DNA from: Owenia fusiformis
Taxonomy: Eukaryota; Annelida; Polychaeta; Sabellida; Oweniidae
Direction: 5' to 3'
Length of the DNA stretch: 60,000 nucleotides
Assembly (NCBI GenBank): GCA_903813345.2
Contig: CAIIXF020000009.1
Location: forward strand, 16,581,759-16,641,758
Positions 55,067 through 60,000 of the stretch are shown piece after piece. The notes below the pieces were generated by a model. The model worked only from the letters and a program-made list of their open reading frames with translations, made no database searches and had not been told where the DNA came from. How positions within the stretch are numbered: position 1 is the stretch's first letter; each line of letters opens with the position of its first letter. The position numbers were made by a program, and so were the translations under genes.

Positions 55067-55698
55067 TAGAGATTAAAAGGTGGATTGGATCGAGTGGATT
55101 GGATTCATGTAAAAGGTGGATTGGATTGGGAATCTTCAAAATATGGATTTTTTAGTTGATCTCCCTCTAAGCAATTTCCTCCGGCCTAAAGTATTTTGTG
55201 ATTACTTGGGTCCCTTTAAGGAATTGACAAAGCAATGACAAATACATACTTCAATTAGTTGATAGATACTCTAAAGCATTTAACTGCTCTCCCTTGTAAA
55301 TCAACATTAGTAAGACATAATAAACATAGATCGGTAGATAAAAGCTGTCATTCAAATTGACGTGTGGGTGTTCCCAAGACATTCTGCCATGTTCTGTTTG
55401 AATTTAAAACAGATGATATGGATCTTCGACTTGAAAAGTCTGCCTTATGATTTGTGAAATGTCTAAAATTACCCTTGGAATGAATAAGATTGTGTATCAG
55501 GTCACCTTTCTAGTGTACCCAAGCAAAATGATATAACATCTATTATTTGATATTGTGGAAGTGAGAAGAGCATTAATCGTCTGATGGGAGATCAATATAA
55601 TTTTTTTAAGGAAAATCCATATTTTGAAGAATCCCGATCCAATCCACCTTTTACATGAATCCAATCCACTCGATCCAATCCACCTTTTAATCTTTACC
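55067..55698. mobile_element. Inverted-repeat element, about 85-bp termini (TGGATTGG-rich)
   Basis: GAGATTAAAAGGTGGATTGG, then GATCGAGTGGATTGG and AAAATATGGATTTT at the left, with the complement at 55612-55692. The interior of about 460 bp shows no ORF. ACAT(A/G)A flanks on both sides may be a target duplication but are imperfect. Confidence 0.7.
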
Positions 55699-55699
55699 T

Positions 55700-57030
55700 A
55701 CATGAAGTGATGTACATTTGCTTCACAGAAGTGTTGTGAAGTTTCATTAAATCAATAAATTTCACATGCTTCCTACAGAAATTTCCTGTCCTTTTTTGTC
55801 TTACCTGCTTTTATTTACGACATTCATAACAGTCATATTTAGTATATTTTGTGCAATGTTCATAAATTAGGGTTAACTCTAAAACCATTTTTTTCATTTA
55901 GCTGCTTTGAATAGGCAGAAGCTCTGACTTCCCTGAATTCATGCCATTTCAAAAGTCTCAATCCATTTTTGAAATTTTGGAATTCTGGGAAATTGATTTA
56001 AGGTTTCTCGTGATATTTTATATTCCTTGCTGTAGAAACCTATTCGATTTTTCTAGTATACATGTATCTGAATTATTCTTATGTTAAGATCACAAAACAT
56101 TTTTATTGTTTTTAATTTGATCCTTTCATATTGCTCATGGTTGCAATAGTGCATGTACATGTATATACATAATATTGCACACCCTTATGCTAAATATATA
56201 CATAAAACTAGATATTGTTATGTAATTACTTGTCAGAAAGTTATAATAGAATGCACACTTAAAAAAAGAAAACTGAACATGTCAAAACAGACTGTATTTT
56301 AACATACAGGATAACTGAAATTGTGTCAAATAGGCCCTACTGGTAATTCATTGAAATCCTGTAAACTTGCTCATAAAAGCTAGATGGTGATTAAATATTA
56401 ACACATGCAGTAAAATAAAGTAAATTTGGTAAAAATTTTTCAGTGAAATATTGATTTTTTCATTCATCCAATGCAAACACCCCAGTTCCAGAAAACTTTG
56501 TTTTCTTCAACTGTTTCTTCAAATGTTTTTCAAAAATGAATTTTAAGAGTTATTGCCAAATAATTAGAATTGGCATACCCAGGGGGAGATGCACTGAGTG
56601 CGACTGCACCTGACTTTTTGAGCCAATTTTACTTTTCCCGGGTATTTTGTTCATGGTGCTGTGTTTCTGAGGAAAGGGAGACTCCTAGGAAAAACCTATG
56701 TGCTCTGGGAGAGGTAGAGAAGCTAGGCTTCAAGTGTAATCTTTTAAATGACGAATCCCCCTTCGAAAAATACAAAATTTTGAAAAATAAGATTTTTTCA
56801 AGCCTAAATATTTTTCTTTTTATGGATGCTAAACAAAGTTTCTAGACTGAGCGGGGGTACAGCATGATGTTTCATAATTCCCCCTCCCCTTTGCAGCCAA
56901 TCCTAGATCACACATCCCCATAATATATAGATCATAGTAAAGCTCAACCCACAGTCATTAAAATGCCCATAATAATATAAGATTTGGGAATTTGCTTTAC
57001 CAAGTGCACTGAAGGGTTAATTGTACTGAA
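55700..57030. other. Intergenic stretch, no gene recognised
   Basis: AT-rich. GGCATACCCAGGGGGAG near 56572 and CCCCCTCCCCTTTGCAGCC near 56880 may be the ends of another small, degraded element. An ORF at 56570-56845 crosses it without recognisable content. Confidence 0.35.
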
Positions 57031-57035
57031 TTCTA

Positions 57036-57325
57036 ATATGATATGTGACGTTACAATAGCGAGAACAGTTGAGTTACTGGTCTATATTGGAGTATGTATG
57101 ACCGCTTTATTTCATAAATGCAAATAGTTGTGTTTCTTGTCTGTTTATCATATTAGAATCGTAACAAAGACCTCGATTTTATGATTTATGTCAAATACAT
57201 GACCTCAAATTGCCATTGCCAAAGACCTTAATCGCTATGCGGTTTTGGTCTTTTAACAATGAACAGAATAAAATATTCTGTCATATATTACGCCATAAAT
57301 CATAAAATCTAGGTCTTTATTCCTT
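57036..57325 (+). mobile_element. MITE with ATGATTTATGGC hairpin, copy 3 (compact)
   Basis: ATATGATATGTGACGTTACA and GGTCTATATTGGAGTATGTA are followed by TGTTTATCATATTAGAATCG, then CGATTTTATGATTTATG and the partner CATAAATCATAAAATC. It is the shortest, apparently most complete copy of this family (others 10198-10670 and 43071-43375). Confidence 0.7.
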
Positions 57326-57406
57326 AAATATACAATTATAATTCCATACCATGGACAAGCATAAGTTTGTGTGAAAATCATTTTTAGTGAAAAATCTGGA
57401 AGATAC

Positions 57407-57664
57407 CACTGGCAGATCCAGGAGGGGGGCCCAGGCCTGCCCCCCTCCCCTCTTGGGTGGGCCCAGAAAAAAAATTTGGGCCCAAAAAAAAGTTTGGCCC
57501 AAATTTTTGTAGGGCCTCAATAAATGGGCCTTTTTGGGCATTACTAATCCTTTTGCGGGCCTTTTTAGGCCAAATTGTCAAAAAATGGGCATCAAATTTT
57601 CAAAGTTTTTTCCGGGATTTCAAATTTGGGGCCCCCCACTTCTTAGCTTCTGAATCTGCCAGTG
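57407..57664. mobile_element. 258-bp MITE, CACTGGCAGATCCAG termini (copy 2)
   Basis: Begins CACTGGCAGATCCAGGAGG and ends TTCTGAATCTGCCAGTG. The flanks are GATAC (57402-57406) and CATAC (57665-57669), a 5-bp duplication with one change. The interior is GGGCCC/AAATTTGGGCC repeats like copy 1 at 27411. The ORFs at 57317-57581 (minus) and 57457-57795 (plus) come from this low-complexity DNA. Confidence 0.7.
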
Positions 57665-57939
57665 CATACATATGTACAATTGTAAAAGGAACAACAATCA
57701 TCAACATATCAAGGATGGGGATAATTTTACAATATAATAATTGTGTGTTAGAGAATATTATTCATAATCTGGTATATAATTCAATGTACAGATAAAAATG
57801 ATGTAACTTTTTTATTTTTTTATAATTCTTCCTTATTTACATTGTTGAATATTATACTAGGGGTCGTTAACAGAACTTTCGCAAAGTTACGAATTCGTAA
57901 TTCGTAACTTTATGAAATTCGTAAATATTTAAACAACGG

Positions 57940-59395
57940 CAAAGCGTAGCGAATCCCATCGAACAGAAATGGCTGGCATTTTTACAAACGAAATATATAG
58001 CAAATATCATAAAACAACACACCAGAAAGGCCACCATTTTCAAAATGGTTGCTCACTAGCCAAGTTGTCATCAGAAGAAATAATATGCTTTAAAGTAGCC
58101 ACCTATAAAATTTTTGAAAAATCGCACACATGTACTTGTAAAATAACACACATAAAAATGGTGGCCATTTTTCAAAATGGCCGACTACTCCCCAAAGTTT
58201 TATTAGACAATGTGCCATGCTTAGAGTATTCACATATCAAATATGAACAAAAAATCGCTCCACTACTTTTGGAGTTATAGTAAAAAGTGTAAAAATGACA
58301 GCCATTTTTAAAATGGCCGCCTACTATCCGAAGTGTCATGAGACAGTGTGCAAGGCCCATGAGTATTCACATATCAAATATGAACAAAATCGCTTCACTT
58401 CTTTTCAAGTTATAGTAAAAAACGTGAAAATGGTGGCTATTTTTCAAAATGGCCACCTACTACCCAAAGTGTCATTAGACAGTGTGCCATGCTTATAGTA
58501 TTCACATATAAAAAAAATGAAACATACCAAATATGAACAAAATCGCTGAACTACTTTTCAAGTTATAGTAAAATACGTTAAAATGGGGCCATTTTTCAAA
58601 ATGGCCACCTTCTACCAAAAGTGTCATTAGACAGTGTGCCATGCTTTTAGTATTCACATACCAAATATAAACAAAATGGCTCCACTACTTTTCGAGTTAT
58701 AGTTAAATATGTTAAAATGGTGGCCATTTTTCAAAATGGCCAACTTCTACCAAAAGTGTCATTAGACAGTGTGCCAAGCTTATAGTATTCACATACCAAA
58801 TATGAACAAAATCCCTTCACTACTTTTGGAGATATAGTAAAATATGTTAAAATGGCGGCCATTTTTCAAAAAAATTTTCAAAATGGCTGCCTTCTACCAA
58901 AAGTGTCATAGGACAGTGTGCCATGCTTATAGTATTCACATACCAAATATGAACAAAATCGCTCCACTACTTTTCTAGTTATAGTAAAATATGTTAACAT
59001 GGCGGCCATTTTTCAAAATGGCCGCCTTCAACCAAAAGTGCCTATAGACAGTGTGCAATGTTTATAGTATTCACATACCAAATATGAACAAAATCGCTCC
59101 ACTACTTTTCGAGTTACAGCAAAAATCGTAAAACAACGAGTAAAGGCCTCCATTTTTCAAGATGGCTGCCATGTGCTTTTATATCTACATTTGTAGCTTT
59201 ATTAAAGCAGATATGAAATGGTATTTTAAACCTAAAGGAATCATTTTGAAATGAGTGGCCATTTTGAAAATTGGCTTTCGAGCAGAACTTCTATCCTCAT
59301 AGGGTATATGTGTACAAAATATGAACAAAATCGGGCCAACGGTATTTGAGTTATTGCCTGGACGGATGGACGGACGGACGGACGGACGGACGTTT
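57940..59395 (+). mobile_element. R1 family element, longest tandem array in the window
   Basis: The left terminus AAAGCGTAGCGAATCCCATC (57941-57960) is followed by about eight tandem units with CATACCAAATATGAACAAAA, CTACTTTTCGAGTTATAG and GGCCATTTTTCAAAATGGCC. The 3' unique part and a GGACGGAC run (59362-59392) follow, after which it breaks off without the TTCGATGGGAT terminus. The first 630 bp are nearly identical to 21968-22560. Unit spacing varies between about 120 and 160 bp. Confidence 0.75.
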
Positions 59396-60000
59396 GCCTG
59401 GGAATTTGTCGAAACATTGACACTTCTAAGGCTGTATAAATTTCCGCTAACCTGTCAATCAAACTTCAAAGATGTGAACTTTGCGTAAGATCTCAAAAAA
59501 TACACTTTTCTAGTTACGATTTCTCTAAAAATATAAGACCAATTGAAATGTTCTAAACACCGTTACAAAACTGAATTCAACTTTTCAACATAAAAAATGT
59601 GGCTGTTTGATTGTATGCCATAGATCAAATGGGCATCTTTTGTATTGATATTTAGCAAGAAGTAAAGGCTACTGAGCTTAATCAAGCTTGTTTCAACAAG
59701 TCTAGAACTAAACAAGCTTTCATATGATATATAACCCATGGAGGTATGCCATCTACAGTTTATGTCATGGTGATTAATAGGGAATGGTCATTATTAAACA
59801 CCCTGAACGTGAATAAGCACTATCAAGCTTTGTAATAATAGTTACTTCAAGCTTTTTATAAAAAACATTTTTTACATCAGGAGCTATGAGATCTGTCTAA
59901 CAGTACTTTTTCAATTTGTATAATTTTTGTTCATATTGTCACCAAAAAACAGTTTCTTGGATATTTATTTTGAAATACACATAGAGTGTTGGCTGTTGCA
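59396..60000. other. Terminal stretch, no feature recognised
   Basis: AT-rich sequence without recognisable repeats or exons. AAGCTT/CAAGCTT occurs several times at 59660-59850, of no obvious meaning. Confidence 0.35.

Noticed and set aside
57317-57795. Overlapping ORFs on both strands rich in Gly, Pro and Phe (FFLGPNFF-like)
   Set aside because: They come from the GGGCCC/AAATTTGGGCC low-complexity interior of the 57407 MITE.

Overview
This is nuclear DNA of an animal, most likely an AT-rich marine invertebrate. That rests on a spliced animal-specific gene with GT-AG introns, Penelope-like and LINE retroelement relics, mariner, pogo-like, hAT and PIF/Harbinger-type DNA elements, and long intergenic stretches. 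The repeat style (copies of AAAATGGCCGCC, GGACGGAC runs, TACATGTA-rich spacers) recalls bivalves and other lophotrochozoans or ambulacrarians, but I cannot name the species. Nothing looks prokaryotic.

The one well-supported host gene is a CCSER-family gene (coiled-coil serine-rich protein, the CCSER1/CCSER2 or FAM190 family) on the minus strand. Seven coding exons run from 24908 down to about 10777. Every junction has a GT-AG intron and the phases join without a break, giving a protein of about 988 residues. It starts with MGACTSS, a plausible N-myristoylation/palmitoylation signal. It carries the acidic DDLMLD motif and the coiled-coil segments expected of the family, and it ends at a TAA followed closely by AATAAA on the minus strand. 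The seventh exon's stop overlaps a possible splice donor, so an alternative C-terminus remains possible. A 5' non-coding exon probably lies upstream of 24943 but was not identified.

The rest is a dense graveyard of mobile elements. 1-10.7 kb: a fold-back element interrupted by a hAT-type element with a perfect 8-bp target duplication, and a 4.2-kb mariner-type element with long inverted repeats, a decayed transposase and nested insertions. 10.9-24 kb (ccser introns): LINE and Penelope-like relics, a PIF/Harbinger-type MITE, a 540-bp palindrome with a 5-bp target duplication, and a TA-flanked inverted-repeat element that carries two divergent exon-like segments and promoter motifs. 25-36 kb: mostly empty sequence with one hAT-like MITE, a SINE-like repeat in two opposite copies and a second Penelope-like GIY-YIG relic. 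36-46 kb: a 162-bp satellite array, a large fold-back, nested inverted-repeat elements, an interrupted LINE, a TA-flanked element with a pogo-like transposase exon, and three palindromes in a row. 46-60 kb: a possible short gene, a LINE relic, a second mariner transposase tail, a second TA-flanked element with a related transposase exon, a complete 1.66-kb inverted-repeat element built of 162-bp units, and a long array of the AAAATGGC family.

Two themes recur. First, two unrelated-looking families (called R1 and R2 here) consist of inverted termini around tandem units that each carry AAAATGGC(C/G)GCC, a YY1-like motif, so one locus holds dozens of such sites. Second, several short inverted-repeat elements hold what look like first exons with start codons and splice donors. 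No CRISPR array, rRNA or convincing tRNA gene was seen.
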